Source: Mitsuaria sp. 7
Lineage (GTDB): Bacteria > Pseudomonadota > Gammaproteobacteria > Burkholderiales > Burkholderiaceae_C
DNA: 64,000 bases
Assembly: GCF_001653795.1 (NCBI RefSeq)
Contig: NZ_CP011514.1
Coordinates: forward strand, 1,780,803-1,844,802
Reading direction: 5' to 3'
The translations under genes and the position numbers were made by a program. The notes beneath the pieces were generated by a model. That model was not told the DNA's origin, did no database searches, and saw only the letters and a list, made by a program, of their open reading frames with translations. Of the stretch, positions 8,253-19,583 are shown piece by piece. The number at the start of each line of letters is the position of its first letter. Within the stretch, counting starts at the first letter, position 1.

Positions 8253-10037
8253 ATGCCCACGCGCCGCCAAGCTCCTTCAGAACGTCTGCTGCTCCAGCAA
8301 CTCCGCCGCTTCGGGCTGCGTGTCTGGCGACCTGGTCAGAAGGACGTCATCGATCGCGTGCTGCGCGGCCTGAACACGCTGGCGGTGATGCCGACCGGTG
8401 CCGGCAAGTCGCTGTGCTATCAACTGCCCGCCGCCCTGCTGCCGGGGCGCACGATCGTCGTCTCGCCGCTGATCGCTCTGATGAAGGACCAGTGCGAACG
8501 GCTGAGCGCGCTCGGCCTGCGTTGCGCGCAGGTGCACAGCGGCCTCGACGCGGCGAAGCTCGCGGCGCAGGAAGCGGCGGCGCTCGACGGCACTGCGCGG
8601 GTCGTTCTTCTGACGCCGGAACGCCTGGACGACGCCGAGTGGGTCGAGCGCCTCGCGCAGCGTCCGACGGACCTGCTGGTCGTCGACGAGGCGCATTGCA
8701 TCTCCGAATGGGGCCACGACTTCCGCCCGGCCTTCCTGCGCATCGGCGAGGCCCGCGAGCGCCTGGGCCGGCCGACGGTGCTCGCGCTGACGGCGACGGC
8801 GTCCGCGGAGGTCGTCGAGGACATCGCGAAGCAGCTCGACATCCCCGCCGCGGGCTGCCTCATCGGCGGCACCTACCGCCCCAACCTGCATTACCGCGTC
8901 GAGCCGCTGGCGGACGAGGAGGACAAGCTCCGGCGGCTGCTGGCGCTCGTGGCCGGCAAGGATTCGGACGGGTCCGAAGGAACGGCTGAAGCAGCGGAAT
9001 CGGAGCGCTCAGATGAAGCAAGCATCGACCTCGAGGCAGCGCCGGCACGGCCATCGACGATCGTCTACACGGCCACCGTGAAAGCTGCGGAAGCGGTGCA
9101 CGAAGCGCTCGTGGGAGCTGGCGTCTCGTCCGCGGTGTACCACGGCCGCTTGCGCGCGGCGCAGCGCCACGAGGCGCAGGACCGCTTCATGCGGGGCGAC
9201 GTGCGCGTGATGGTCGCGACCAACGCGTTCGGCCTCGGCATCGACAAGCCGGACATCCGACGGATCGTCCACTACCAGGTACCGGCGGGACTCGACGTCT
9301 ACTACCAGGAGTCCGGCCGCGCGGGCCGCGACGGCGAACGTGCGGACTGCACGCTGCTGTTCGTGGCGGGCGACCGCGCGGTGCAGCAGTTTTTCCTGAA
9401 CGGCCGGTATCCGGCGCCCGCCGATGCGCAGGCGGTCATGGATGCCCTGCACACCTCACCGCCCGATGGGACAGGCTGGACGCTCGACGCGCTGCGGGAT
9501 CGGCTCAACCGGCCGCGCAACAAGCTCGAAGTCCTGACCGGACTGCTGGTCCGCGAGGGCTGGCTGACCGAGAACGAGGACGCCTTCCAACTGGCCGAGC
9601 CGGCGCCCGGCGACGTGGCGTCGTTGATGGAAGCGCTCGCGCGCTACGAGGCGAAGGTCGGGCAGGACCGTCGCCGGCTCGAACAGATGGTGTTCTACGC
9701 GCAGACCGGGCTCTGCCGCTGGCGCGTGATGCTGGAGGCCTTCGACGAGGCGGCGGGCTTCGACCGTTGCCACGGCTGCGACAACTGCGAGCGCATCGAC
9801 GCGCACGAGCGCGAGTCCTCCTCGCGCGGGGCCGAGGCAACACCTGACACCCCGGCCGTGCTGGCAGCGGTGGCGGTGTTCCAACCCGGCGAAGCGGTTC
9901 GGGTCAAACGCTACGGCGGCGGCGTGGTGGTCGAGGCCAGCGCGGACAGCGTGACGGTCGCTTTCGGTCAGGAGAAGCGCAGCTTCCTGCCGCAGTACGT
10001 GAAGCGCGCGAAACCGCCGACGGCGAAAGCGGCCTGA
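8253..10037 (+). CDS. recQ: RecQ-family ATP-dependent DNA helicase
   Basis: 594 residues. Superfamily 2 helicase with Walker A MPTGAGKS (from Met46), DEAH box (Asp145), TATA motif, and motif [12 protein letters not shown] (from Gln352). A RecQ-C-terminal zinc finger follows (Cys488, Cys506, Cys509, Cys512), with a winged-helix-like region next to it. There is no C-terminal HRDC domain; instead about 60 residues form a small SH3-like tail ([19 protein letters not shown]). It would unwind 3'-5' at recombination and repair intermediates. An acidic insertion (about 230-265) sits between the two RecA-like domains. Shorter and differently ended than E. coli RecQ (about 610 with HRDC), it may be a second, accessory RecQ of the genome. 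Confidence 0.9.
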   Translation: MPTRRQAPSERLLLQQLRRFGLRVWRPGQKDVIDRVLRGLNTLAVMPTGAGKSLCYQLPAALLPGRTIVVSPLIALMKDQCERLSALGLRCAQVHSGLDAAKLAAQEAAALDGTARVVLLTPERLDDAEWVERLAQRPTDLLVVDEAHCISEWGHDFRPAFLRIGEARERLGRPTVLALTATASAEVVEDIAKQLDIPAAGCLIGGTYRPNLHYRVEPLADEEDKLRRLLALVAGKDSDGSEGTAEAAESERSDEASIDLEAAPARPSTIVYTATVKAAEAVHEALVGAGVSSAVYHGRLRAAQRHEAQDRFMRGDVRVMVATNAFGLGIDKPDIRRIVHYQVPAGLDVYYQESGRAGRDGERADCTLLFVAGDRAVQQFFLNGRYPAPADAQAVMDALHTSPPDGTGWTLDALRDRLNRPRNKLEVLTGLLVREGWLTENEDAFQLAEPAPGDVASLMEALARYEAKVGQDRRRLEQMVFYAQTGLCRWRVMLEAFDEAAGFDRCHGCDNCERIDAHERESSSRGAEATPDTPAVLAAVAVFQPGEAVRVKRYGGGVVVEASADSVTVAFGQEKRSFLPQYVKRAKPPTAKAA

Positions 10038-10263
10038 GCGTCTCCCCCCATTTCCCTCTTTGGTAGGCCCTCTTCATTGCCCCACTCGGGGCGATGCGCG
10101 CCGCCGTGCCTTCGACGAGCATGACGTTGTCGCGCAGAGATTTTTTGAGGCACGTCAACGGAACGCCGGATTTCTGTCGCGACACCCGCCGGCTGGCTTG
10201 CTTCGTGGCCGCATCGGCAGCAGCATTTCAGCCCTTTGATCGCTACCGCTTTTCGGACAGACC

Positions 10264-10524
10264 ATGAGCGCACTGAACACCGTCGCCTTCCTCCACCTTC
10301 AAGTGCCAGAAGACTTCTGCAACCTGATCGACCGCGCAGCGACCTTGACGCGCAAGAACCGCTCCGAATTCGTGCTGGATGCGGTGCTCGACGCCACCGA
10401 GGCGACCATCCTCGACGCTGCAACGTTCTGCATGGGTGATGAACCCAGGAATGACGGCGATCAGACCGCTCCCTGCGCGCCAACGGAGGATGTCGCATTC
10501 CAGAGGCTGCTCGCGAGGGCATAG
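10264..10524 (+). CDS. DUF1778 (TacA-like) antitoxin
   Basis: 86 residues: a ribbon-helix-helix opening (TVAFLHLQVPEDFCNLIDRAA) followed by TRKNRSEFVLDAVLDATEATI, the typical DUF1778 pattern, and a C-terminal toxin-binding tail. It would repress its own promoter and neutralise the acetyltransferase toxin encoded 2 bp downstream. Base composition of this gene and the next two is visibly less GC-rich than the flanks, consistent with horizontal gain. Confidence 0.85.
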   Translation: MSALNTVAFLHLQVPEDFCNLIDRAATLTRKNRSEFVLDAVLDATEATILDAATFCMGDEPRNDGDQTAPCAPTEDVAFQRLLARA

Positions 10525-10526
10525 CC

Positions 10527-11018
10527 GTGACAGAAATTTCCCTTCATGAGCCGGTGACGATGCAGTTGCTGACGGCGACCCACGCCTGCGGGCAATTCAG
10601 CTGTGGCCACACGATTCTGGATCGCTGGTTGCAGCAGCGTGCGTTGTCCAATCAAGCGACAGGCGCCTCCAGGACATACGTCATCGCGACTGCTCGCGGT
10701 GTCGTGATAGGTTATTACTCGCTCGCACCAACTGCCCTTGATGCACCGCTGGCGACCGGACCCATCAGGCGCAATGCGCCGTCTCCAATCCCGACCTTCC
10801 TGCTGGGACGACTCGCGGTGGATTTCTCTTGCGCCGGCAAGGGAGTGGGCCTGGCGTTGATCAACGATGCCCTTGCGCGCGTCCAAGTGGCCGGCGGCAT
10901 CGTCGGAAGGAAGGCATTGCTGGCGCACGCCATTGATGAGGTGGCAAAGAACTTCTACTTGAAGCAGGGGTTCACGGCATCGCCAATCGACCCTCTTCTC
11001 GTGATGACGAGGGTGTAA
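10527..11018 (+). CDS. GNAT-family acetyltransferase toxin (TacT-like)
   Basis: 163 residues from GTG at 10527. GNAT fold with LLGRLAVD strand followed by the acetyl-CoA pyrophosphate loop AGKGVGLALINDALAR, and the C-terminal FYLKQGF motif with the tyrosine that toxins of this class use as general acid. TacT toxins acetylate the amino group of charged aminoacyl-tRNA and stop translation. The 2-bp gap to the DUF1778 gene marks a type II toxin-antitoxin operon. Confidence 0.85.
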   Translation: MTEISLHEPVTMQLLTATHACGQFSCGHTILDRWLQQRALSNQATGASRTYVIATARGVVIGYYSLAPTALDAPLATGPIRRNAPSPIPTFLLGRLAVDFSCAGKGVGLALINDALARVQVAGGIVGRKALLAHAIDEVAKNFYLKQGFTASPIDPLLVMTRV

Positions 11019-11040
11019 CTCTCCTAAGGTTGAAATCAAG

Positions 11041-11505
11041 ATGACCCATCGCCCAGACTACCCGTCCACGGATTGCCCCACCGCCTGGCGTGCCTACTTT
11101 GAAGCGGTCAGAAACCTCCAAGAAGAGGACATGCGACAGGCTTACAAGCGGACCGTACAGCGTCGCCTCGGCGAGGGTGACATGCTATCGGCCGCCGGTA
11201 TTGCGACCATGTTTCATCTTTCGGTCGAAGAGATCCTGGCGATGGTGAGGTGCGGACGCGCGATCGGAATCGAAAGGTCACCCGGCGATCTCCGTTTACC
11301 GTTCTGGCAATTTCAAGAACCGCTGTGGAGTCTGCTGCCAACGATCCGTGATGCGAGCACTTGCAAGGATCCTCTGGAGCTAGTTGGCTTCCTGGAGCAA
11401 GAAGCTGCTGAGTTGGAGTACTTGACGCCGAGAGTGGCCCTCGAGCGAGGGCATCTAGATCGGGTTCTTGACCTGGCCAAGTACGGGCTGGGCGAAATGT
11501 GTTGA
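11041..11505 (+). CDS. Unrecognised small protein after the toxin-antitoxin pair, possible HTH/toxin-binding protein
   Basis: 154 residues, 22 bp after the GNAT toxin gene and in the same direction. Residues about 48-75 (MLSAAGIATMFHLSVEEILAMV) read as a helix-turn-helix that could recognise DNA. The C-terminal third (DPLELVGFLEQEA ... TPRVALERGHLDRVLDLAKYG) resembles in layout the Xre/MbcA/ParS toxin-binding domain, where a G-x-T-P-L-E-A-L-R-x-G stretch precedes a terminal helix. I do not recognise a firm family. It may be a third component of the module or an orphan antitoxin. GC is lower than in the core genes around it. Confidence 0.5.
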   Translation: MTHRPDYPSTDCPTAWRAYFEAVRNLQEEDMRQAYKRTVQRRLGEGDMLSAAGIATMFHLSVEEILAMVRCGRAIGIERSPGDLRLPFWQFQEPLWSLLPTIRDASTCKDPLELVGFLEQEAAELEYLTPRVALERGHLDRVLDLAKYGLGEMC

Positions 11506-11540
11506 TCGCGCCATCGAGCGTCTAGCCTCGTCAACCATCA

Positions 11541-12428
11541 TCAACGCGATTCCCCCACCATTCTCATGATCACCCCCGCCGTCTTCTGCATCAACGGCGT
11601 CGCGCGCTTGCTGGTCGGCGTGACAAGACAGAGGGTGCTCTGAATGTCCGCCTTCGCGAACGGCGTAGTGACCAGACGCTCAGGCTTCTCGTAGATCTGC
11701 AGCGCGTCTTCGCCCAGCGCCGCGTGGCCGATGCCGGCTGCGACGCAGTCCAGGATCGCCGGCACGCTCGCCACTTCCCAGCGCACGTCGAGCTGCACGC
11801 CCGCCATCGCGGCCGCCTGCTCCATCAATGCGCGGAAGATGTGCCCCCGCTGCGGCATCACCAACGGGTAGCGCGACAGCTGCGACAAGGTCGGCGGCCG
11901 CGCCGGCGCCTGGTCCTTCGGGCTCACCAGGCACAGACGCTCGCGCCGCAACGGCAGGATCTCCAGCGCGGGCACCGGCTCGGGGTTGTAGACCAGCGCC
12001 AGGTCCGTGCGACCCGTCAGCAGCCACTCGGTCAGGTGGACCGAGAACCCCTCCATGATCGTCAGGCGCGCCTGCGGCATCTCCGCCTGGAAGGCCCGGA
12101 TCAGCGCCAGCGTGTGCAACCGCGCCAGCGTCGGCGGCATCGCGATGGTGATCTGCCCCACCGGCTCGCTGCGCCGCGCGCGCAGGTCGTCCTTCGCGTG
12201 GCTCACCAGGTTCAGGATGTCCTGTCCGTGTTGCAGCAGCCGGCGGCCCGCCTCGGTCAGCTCCACGCCGCGGCCGTTGCGCAGCAGCAGGGTCTCGTGC
12301 AGCTCCGTCTCCAGCGCCCGCACCTGCCGGCTCAGCGCCGGCTGCGCCACCCCCAGCACCATCGCGGCCTTGCTGAAGCTGCCGTGCTCGGCCACATGGA
12401 CGAAAGTCTCCAGTTGCGTCAGGTTCAT
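11541..12428 (-). CDS. LysR-family transcriptional regulator of the protocatechuate cluster
   Basis: 295 residues. N-terminal winged helix MNLTQLETFVHVAEHGSFSK with recognition segment AQPALSRQVRALE, then a two-lobed periplasmic-binding-like effector domain (about 90-295). It is divergent from the protocatechuate 4,5-cleavage genes, the usual position of their activator; known relatives respond to protocatechuate or gallate intermediates. The ATG chosen places the HTH at its normal distance from the N-terminus; two in-frame ATGs lie upstream (12437 and 12455) and cannot be excluded. Confidence 0.85.
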   Translation of the reverse strand: MNLTQLETFVHVAEHGSFSKAAMVLGVAQPALSRQVRALETELHETLLLRNGRGVELTEAGRRLLQHGQDILNLVSHAKDDLRARRSEPVGQITIAMPPTLARLHTLALIRAFQAEMPQARLTIMEGFSVHLTEWLLTGRTDLALVYNPEPVPALEILPLRRERLCLVSPKDQAPARPPTLSQLSRYPLVMPQRGHIFRALMEQAAAMAGVQLDVRWEVASVPAILDCVAAGIGHAALGEDALQIYEKPERLVTTPFAKADIQSTLCLVTPTSKRATPLMQKTAGVIMRMVGESR

Positions 12429-12448
12429 GCACCGCATGCTCTCACGAA

Positions 12449-12479
12449 CCGGCATGGCCCCGCATCCGTGTCATGCCGG
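12449..12479. promoter_or_regulatory. Inverted repeat, candidate LysR operator
   Basis: CCGGCATG and CATGCCGG are perfect 8-bp inverted arms separated by 15 bp, located 20 bp upstream of the LysR start and about 90 bp upstream of the divergent catabolic genes. Position, dyad symmetry and size fit an autoregulatory/activator site of a LysR protein. Confidence 0.55.
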
Positions 12480-12569
12480 ATCGGAATAGCAGCTAGTGGA
12501 AGCCAGCGCTGGTTGGACGGCCCGGACGGGACCAGAATCCGCCCCACTCGACCGCTTCCGGATTCTCCC

Positions 12570-13265
12570 GTGATCGCACCCCTCGCCGGCATCTCCTCCA
12601 TGGCCACCCGCGCCCTGCTGGCCGAGCTGTCCGCCGCCTACACCGCGGCGCACGGCCTGGAGATCCGTTTCGAGTCGATCGGCGGCGTCGACGCCGCCAA
12701 GCGCGTCGACGCGGGCGAATCGCTGGACCTCGTCGTCCTGGCCTCCGATGCGATGGCACGGCTGCTGGAGTCGGGCCGTCTGCGCGCCGGCTCGCTGCGT
12801 CCGATCGCCGACTCGCCGATGTTCATCGCCTCCCCCGAAGGCCATGCCCGGCCGGCCGTCGACACCGCGGACGAGCTGCGCCAGGCCTTGCTCGGCGCGC
12901 GGGCCATCGGTTACTCCACGGGCCCCAGCGGTCAGGCGCTGCTGAAGCTGCTGGAGGACTGGGGCCTGCGCAACGCGCTCGATGACCGCCTGCGCCAGTC
13001 GCCCGCCGGCGTGCCCGTGGCGAAGATGGTCGCGCAGGGCGATGTCGATCTCGGCTTCCAGCAGTTGAGCGAGCTCCTCGGCCACGGCGGTCTGACCCTC
13101 CTCGGTCCGATGCCGCCCGGACTCGAGATCGTCACCCGCTTCACCGCCGCCGTCGCCGCGACCAGTGCCGAGCCCGCCACCGCGCAACGTGTCGCCGACG
13201 ATTTCGCCACCGCCCGCCACGACGCGCTGCGTCGTCGGCTGGGCCTCGCCTCGCCGGTCGTCTGA
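12570..13265 (+). CDS. ModA-like substrate-binding protein without signal peptide
   Basis: 231 residues from GTG at 12570 (an ATG at 12600 is the alternative). The pattern [17 protein letters not shown], then [22 protein letters not shown] and later [19 protein letters not shown], is the type II binding fold of molybdate-binding-like proteins. No signal peptide or membrane helix is visible with either start, so it is probably cytoplasmic and may sense a small organic acid instead of delivering one to an ABC transporter. It is the first gene of the catabolic cluster; the next gene begins 67 bp on. Confidence 0.7.
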   Translation: MIAPLAGISSMATRALLAELSAAYTAAHGLEIRFESIGGVDAAKRVDAGESLDLVVLASDAMARLLESGRLRAGSLRPIADSPMFIASPEGHARPAVDTADELRQALLGARAIGYSTGPSGQALLKLLEDWGLRNALDDRLRQSPAGVPVAKMVAQGDVDLGFQQLSELLGHGGLTLLGPMPPGLEIVTRFTAAVAATSAEPATAQRVADDFATARHDALRRRLGLASPVV

Positions 13266-13332
13266 GCGCCAGGAAGGCGCCCATCGACGTCCGTTCCACA
13301 GATCCCCGCTCCCCCAGAAGAAGGAACCCGCC

Positions 13333-14016
13333 ATGTACGAACTCGGCGTCGTCTACCGCAACATCCCCCGCGCCGACCGTGTCGCCGCCGACGCGCTCGG
13401 CCACTTCGGCGCCGCGACCGTCCATGAGGCGCTGGGCCGCGTCGGCCTGCTCAAGCCCTACATGCGGCCGATCCAGTCGGGCGTGGCGGTTTCCGGCACC
13501 GCCGTGACCGTGCTGCTGCAGCCCGGCGACAACTGGATGCTGCACGTCGCCGCGGAGCAGATCCGCGAAGGCGACATCGTCGTCGCCGGCGTCACCGCCG
13601 AATGCACCGACGGCTACTTCGGCGACCTGCTCGCGACCTCGTTCAAGGCCCGCGGCGCCCGCGCGCTGATCATCGACGGCGGCGTGCGCGACGTGCGCAC
13701 GCTCAACGACATGGGCTTCCCGGTCTGGAGCAAGTGCATCTCCGCCAAGGGCACGATCAAGGCGACGCCGGGCTCGGTCAACATCCCGGTGGTCTGCGCC
13801 GGCGCGCTGGTCCATCCCGGGGACGTCATCGTGGCCGACGATGACGGCATCGTCTGCGTGCCGGCCGCCCTGGCGCAGAAGACGCTGGACGCGGCCGCCA
13901 CCCGCGAGGCCAACGAAGGCGCCAAGCGCGAGCAGTTCGCCGCCGGCGTGCTCGGGCTGGACATGTACAAGATGCGCGAGCCGCTGGCCAAGGCGGGGTT
14001 GCGCTATATCGACTGA
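13333..14016 (+). CDS. ligK: 4-carboxy-4-hydroxy-2-oxoadipate aldolase / oxaloacetate decarboxylase
   Basis: 227 residues of the RraA-like class II aldolase family. Characteristic stretches are [17 protein letters not shown], the phosphate/carboxylate loop [11 protein letters not shown], and the metal/substrate site [24 protein letters not shown] with the Gly-x-x-x-Asp plus Arg-Asp ligands; GGVRDV follows. It cleaves 4-carboxy-4-hydroxy-2-oxoadipate to pyruvate and oxaloacetate, the last step of the protocatechuate 4,5-cleavage pathway. Placement with ligI, ligA, ligB and ligC separates it from RraA ribonuclease inhibitors. Other names in use are galC, proA and pmdF. Confidence 0.9.
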   Translation: MYELGVVYRNIPRADRVAADALGHFGAATVHEALGRVGLLKPYMRPIQSGVAVSGTAVTVLLQPGDNWMLHVAAEQIREGDIVVAGVTAECTDGYFGDLLATSFKARGARALIIDGGVRDVRTLNDMGFPVWSKCISAKGTIKATPGSVNIPVVCAGALVHPGDVIVADDDGIVCVPAALAQKTLDAAATREANEGAKREQFAAGVLGLDMYKMREPLAKAGLRYID

Positions 14017-14114
14017 TCCAGGTTTTCCGCAGTACCACGCAGCAGTACCCATCCCCTCGAGCGACCCGCCCTGCAGAGGTCGCCGACAACAAGAGATCGA
14101 CGGAGACAACGACG

Positions 14115-15218
14115 ATGACTGCCTTCACCCAAACGCCGGATTCCAGCACCGGAGTTCAGTACTGCCACCGCCGCTGGCCCTCACCCCAGCCCTCTCCCGC
14201 AAGCGGGAGAGGGAGTAAGACCAGCCGCACGGGGCAAGTCCTGACCCTCGCGGCCGTTCTGTTGACTGCGATGCTGCCTCGCCTGGCGGCAGCCCAGGCC
14301 AGCGCCCCGGCCGCGGACTGGCCGACCAAGCCCGTGCGGATCATCACGCCCTTCCCGGCCGGTGCCGGCCCGGAGACCGTGGCCCGCGTCGTCGCTGAGA
14401 AGCTCTCGAAGAAGTGGGGCAAGCCGGTGATCGTCGAGAACAAGCCCGGCGCCAACGGCTTCATCGCGATCGACGCCTTCAAGCGCGGCGCGACCGACGG
14501 GCACGACCTGATCCAGCTGGACAACGTCCACCTCGTCGTCTATCCGCACCTGTTCAAGAAGCTGCCCTACGACCCGGTCAAGGACTTCGATCCGATCGCG
14601 CCGCTGTTCAAGACCTACTTCTTCGTCGGCGTGCCGTCCACCAGCAAGTACAAGACGGTCGGCGACATCGTGGCCGACGCCAAGGCCCATCCCAACGCGT
14701 TGAACTACGGCTCCTGGTCGATCGGCAACCCGGTGCATCTGGGCGCCGCGCAGCTCGAGGCGATGACGAAGACGCAGATGACGCACGTGGTCTACAAGGA
14801 GACCACCATGCTCTACACCGCCGTGGCCAACGGCGAACTGAACTTCGCACTCGGCTCGATGGCGACCGCGGGTCCGCTGCAGCGCGCCGGCAAGATCCGC
14901 TTCATCGCGGTCACCGGACCCAAGCGCCATCCGGCCTTCCCGGACCTGCCGACCGTCAGCGAGTCCGGCGGGCCCGCCGGCTACGAGGTGACCGGCTGGA
15001 CCACGATCGCCGCGCCGCGCGGCCTGCCCAAGGCCGTGCAGGAAAAGATCCAGCGCAACATCGAGGCCGCCCTGGCCGAGCCCGACATCCGCGAGCGCTA
15101 CGCCGCCTTCGGCTACGACGTCTTCCCGACCACGAAGGAGCAGTACCAGGCCTTCATCGCGAGCGAGTCCGCCAAGTACGCCGACCTGATCAAGCGGCTC
15201 AACATCTCGCTGGACTGA
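14115..15218 (+). CDS. Bug-family (TctC) tripartite tricarboxylate transporter binding protein
   Basis: 367 residues if ATG 14115 is used. The mature part (from about residue 60) is a standard Bug receptor: DWPTKPVRIITPFPAGAGPE, VIVENKPGANGFIA, a KLPYDPVKDFDPIAP strand and the LPTVSESG motif. Such proteins bind organic acids in the periplasm and serve TctAB transporters, so it may capture protocatechuate or a related aromatic acid. The N-terminus is odd: residues 16-34 are encoded by a 56-bp palindromic repeat, which supplies the only basic n-region before the hydrophobic core VLTLAAVLLTAMLPRLAAAQA. Without the repeat, downstream starts (TTG 14262, ATG 14271) leave too short a leader. No membrane TctA/TctB genes are in the window. 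Confidence 0.85.
   Translation: MTAFTQTPDSSTGVQYCHRRWPSPQPSPASGRGSKTSRTGQVLTLAAVLLTAMLPRLAAAQASAPAADWPTKPVRIITPFPAGAGPETVARVVAEKLSKKWGKPVIVENKPGANGFIAIDAFKRGATDGHDLIQLDNVHLVVYPHLFKKLPYDPVKDFDPIAPLFKTYFFVGVPSTSKYKTVGDIVADAKAHPNALNYGSWSIGNPVHLGAAQLEAMTKTQMTHVVYKETTMLYTAVANGELNFALGSMATAGPLQRAGKIRFIAVTGPKRHPAFPDLPTVSESGGPAGYEVTGWTTIAAPRGLPKAVQEKIQRNIEAALAEPDIRERYAAFGYDVFPTTKEQYQAFIASESAKYADLIKRLNISLD
14161..14216 (+). repeat. 56-bp REP-like palindromic element, copy 1 (inside the Bug gene)
   Basis: Runs from ACTGCCACCGCCGCTGG to GCGGGAGAGGGAGT and contains the perfect hairpin CTCTCCCGC-AA-GCGGGAGAG. It matches the copies at 22545-22600 and (inverted) 22619-22674 at all but a few of its 56 positions. 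Here it lies in frame in codons 16-34 of a binding-protein gene. Confidence 0.9.
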
Positions 15219-15219
15219 C

Positions 15220-16197
15220 ATGAGCACCGCAGTCCCGCAGGACACCCCGTCGTCCCAGGCGCAGCCGGACGGCACGCCGCAAGCGTTCCGCATCGGTCTC
15301 GTCGGCTACGGCGAGGTCGGCCGCATCCTCGCCGAGGACCTGCGCGCCGCCGGCGTCGCCGTCAGCGCCTACGACCTGAAGCTGGAGTCCCCGTCCAGCG
15401 ATGCCGACACGATGCGTGTGCACGCGGTCGAGTTCGGCGTCGAGCTGGGCGCTTCCGCGACGATGGTGGCGACGCCGGCCGACCTCGTGATCAGCGCGGT
15501 CACCGCCAGCCAGACGCTGGACGCGGCGCGGGCGGCCGCCGCCGGGCTGAGACCGGGCACTTTCGTGCTCGACGTCAACTCGGCCTCGCCCAAGGCCAAG
15601 CGCGACGCGGCGCAAGCGGTGCATGCGCAGGGCGGCCGTTATGTCGAAGGCGCCGTCATGACGAGCGTTCCGCCTTATCGCATCCGCGTGCCGCTGCTGC
15701 TCGGCGGCCCGCATGCGTCAGCGGTCGAACCGCTGCTGAAGCAGCTCGGCTTCGCGCCGACCGTCGGCAGTGCGGACCTCGGCGTCGTCAGCGCGACCAA
15801 GATGTGCCGCAGCGTGATGATCAAGGGCCTGGAGGCCATGGTCATCGAAAGCCTCGCCTCGGCGCGCCATTACGGCGTCGAGGACGCGGTGCTCGCGTCG
15901 CTCAAGGAGACCTTCCCCGGCATCGACTGGGAGAAGCAGGCGGCCTACTTCTTCCAGCGCGTGATCCAGCACGGGCGCCGCCGCAGCGAGGAGGTCCGCG
16001 AAGTCGCCGAGACGGTCCGCGACGCGGGCCTCACGCCGTGGAGCGCCGAAGGCACGGCCGAGCGCCAGGCCTGGATGGCCGATCTGGCCGAGGACGGCGT
16101 CTTCGGCCAACGCGGCGATGCGGACTTCGGCCGCAGCCCGGACTGGCGCACCGAGGCCGACCGGCTGCTCGCGCAGATCGCCAAGCCGAAGCTCTGA
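15220..16197 (+). CDS. NAD(P)-binding DUF1932 oxidoreductase of the protocatechuate cluster
   Basis: 325 residues. Rossmann motif IGLVGYGEVGRILAEDL (about 25-41), a 6-phosphogluconate/3-hydroxyisobutyrate dehydrogenase-like NAD-binding domain, then a helical C-terminal DUF1932 domain starting near TKMCRSVMIKGLEAM. The family acts on 3-hydroxy acids; its exact role in this pathway is not established. Start lies within 2 bp of the stop of the Bug gene. It could supply an additional redox step or repair a side product; it cannot by itself replace the missing hydratase. Confidence 0.75.
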   Translation: MSTAVPQDTPSSQAQPDGTPQAFRIGLVGYGEVGRILAEDLRAAGVAVSAYDLKLESPSSDADTMRVHAVEFGVELGASATMVATPADLVISAVTASQTLDAARAAAAGLRPGTFVLDVNSASPKAKRDAAQAVHAQGGRYVEGAVMTSVPPYRIRVPLLLGGPHASAVEPLLKQLGFAPTVGSADLGVVSATKMCRSVMIKGLEAMVIESLASARHYGVEDAVLASLKETFPGIDWEKQAAYFFQRVIQHGRRRSEEVREVAETVRDAGLTPWSAEGTAERQAWMADLAEDGVFGQRGDADFGRSPDWRTEADRLLAQIAKPKL

Positions 16198-16230
16198 CCC
16201 CTGCCCACCGACATTGCAGAAGGATCCCCG

Positions 16231-18511
<2,281 letters not shown>

Positions 18512-18578
18512 ATCGTCCCGACCACGGCCCTGACCCCGCCCCCGGCCCTTGGAGGGCCCCCGACATTCCGGAGACCCC

Positions 18579-19544
18579 ATGACCGCACCGATCCGCATTG
18601 CCCTGGCCGGCGCCGGCGCCTTCGGCCAGAAGCACCTCGACGCGCTGAAGCAGATCGCCGACGTCGAGGTCGTGTCGCTGATCAGCCGCGATCTCGACAA
18701 GACCCGCGAGACCGCCGCGAAGTACGGCATCGGCCACGCGACGACCGAGTTGGACGAGGCGCTCGCGCGCGACGACGTCGACGCCGTCATCCTCTGCACG
18801 CCGACGCAGCTGCATGCACGGCAGGCGCTGGCCTGCCTGGACGCGGGCAAGCATGTGCAGGTCGAGATCCCGCTGTGCGACGTGCTCGCCGACGGCGAGG
18901 CCGTCGTGCGCCGCCAGCGCGAGACCGGCCTGGTCGCCATGTGCGGCCATACGCGCCGCTTCAACCCGAGCCACCAATGGGTGCACCGCCGCATCCAGGA
19001 CGGCGGATTCAACATCCAGCAGATGGATGTCCAGACCTATTTCTTCCGCCGCACCAACACGAACGCGCTGGGCCAGGCGCGCAGCTGGACCGACCACCTG
19101 CTGTGGCACCACGCCGCGCACACGGTGGACCTCTTCGCCTGGCAGTGCGGCAGCCCGGTCGTGCGGGCGAACGCGCTGCAGGGGCCCATGCATCCCACAC
19201 TCGGCATCGCGATGGACATGAGCATTCAGCTGCAGGCCGCCAACGGGGCGATCTGCACGCTGTCGCTGTCCTTCAACAACGAGGGGCCGCTGGGCACCTT
19301 CTTCCGCTACATCGGCGACACCGGCACTTACCTCGCGCGCTACGACGACCTCGTCACCGGCCGCGACGAAACCGTCGACGTCAGCCGCGTGGCCGTGTCG
19401 ATGAACGGCATCGAGCTGCAGGACCGCGAGTTCGTCGCGGCGATCCGCGAGGGCCGGGCGCCGGAGGCCGCCGTGGCCCAGGTGCTGCCCTGCTATCAGG
19501 TCCTCGATGGCCTGGAGGGCCAGCTCCGGACGCAACGGACCTGA
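18579..19544 (+). CDS. ligC: 4-carboxy-2-hydroxymuconate-6-semialdehyde dehydrogenase
   Basis: 321 residues of the GFO/IDH/MocA family: NADP motif IALAGAGAFGQKHLDALK, CTPTQLHARQAL, and the catalytic HAAHTVDLFAW segment with CGHTRRFNPSH in front, all conserved in LigC. It oxidises the cyclised ring-fission product to 2-pyrone-4,6-dicarboxylate, the substrate of LigI. It is the last gene of the cluster. Confidence 0.93.
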   Translation: MTAPIRIALAGAGAFGQKHLDALKQIADVEVVSLISRDLDKTRETAAKYGIGHATTELDEALARDDVDAVILCTPTQLHARQALACLDAGKHVQVEIPLCDVLADGEAVVRRQRETGLVAMCGHTRRFNPSHQWVHRRIQDGGFNIQQMDVQTYFFRRTNTNALGQARSWTDHLLWHHAAHTVDLFAWQCGSPVVRANALQGPMHPTLGIAMDMSIQLQAANGAICTLSLSFNNEGPLGTFFRYIGDTGTYLARYDDLVTGRDETVDVSRVAVSMNGIELQDREFVAAIREGRAPEAAVAQVLPCYQVLDGLEGQLRTQRT

Positions 19545-19548
19545 CAAC

Positions 19549-19572
19549 CGGCGGACGGCGGACGGCGGACGG
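19549..19572. repeat. 7-bp tandem repeat after ligC
   Basis: About 3.4 copies of CGGCGGA directly after the ligC stop codon. No coding role; no clear terminator is present here. Confidence 0.7.
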
Positions 19573-19583
19573 CCTCATGGCGC

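Noticed and set aside
10038..10263. Gap before the toxin-antitoxin pair examined for a lost gene or an RNA gene
   Set aside because: No coding frame with recognisable motifs, no tRNA-like fold; treated as promoter region.
12600..13265. Reading the ModA-like gene as a molybdate transporter part tied to the molybdenum enzyme PaoABC
   Set aside because: No signal peptide and no ModB/ModC genes; its position is inside the protocatechuate cluster, about 10 kb from paoABC.
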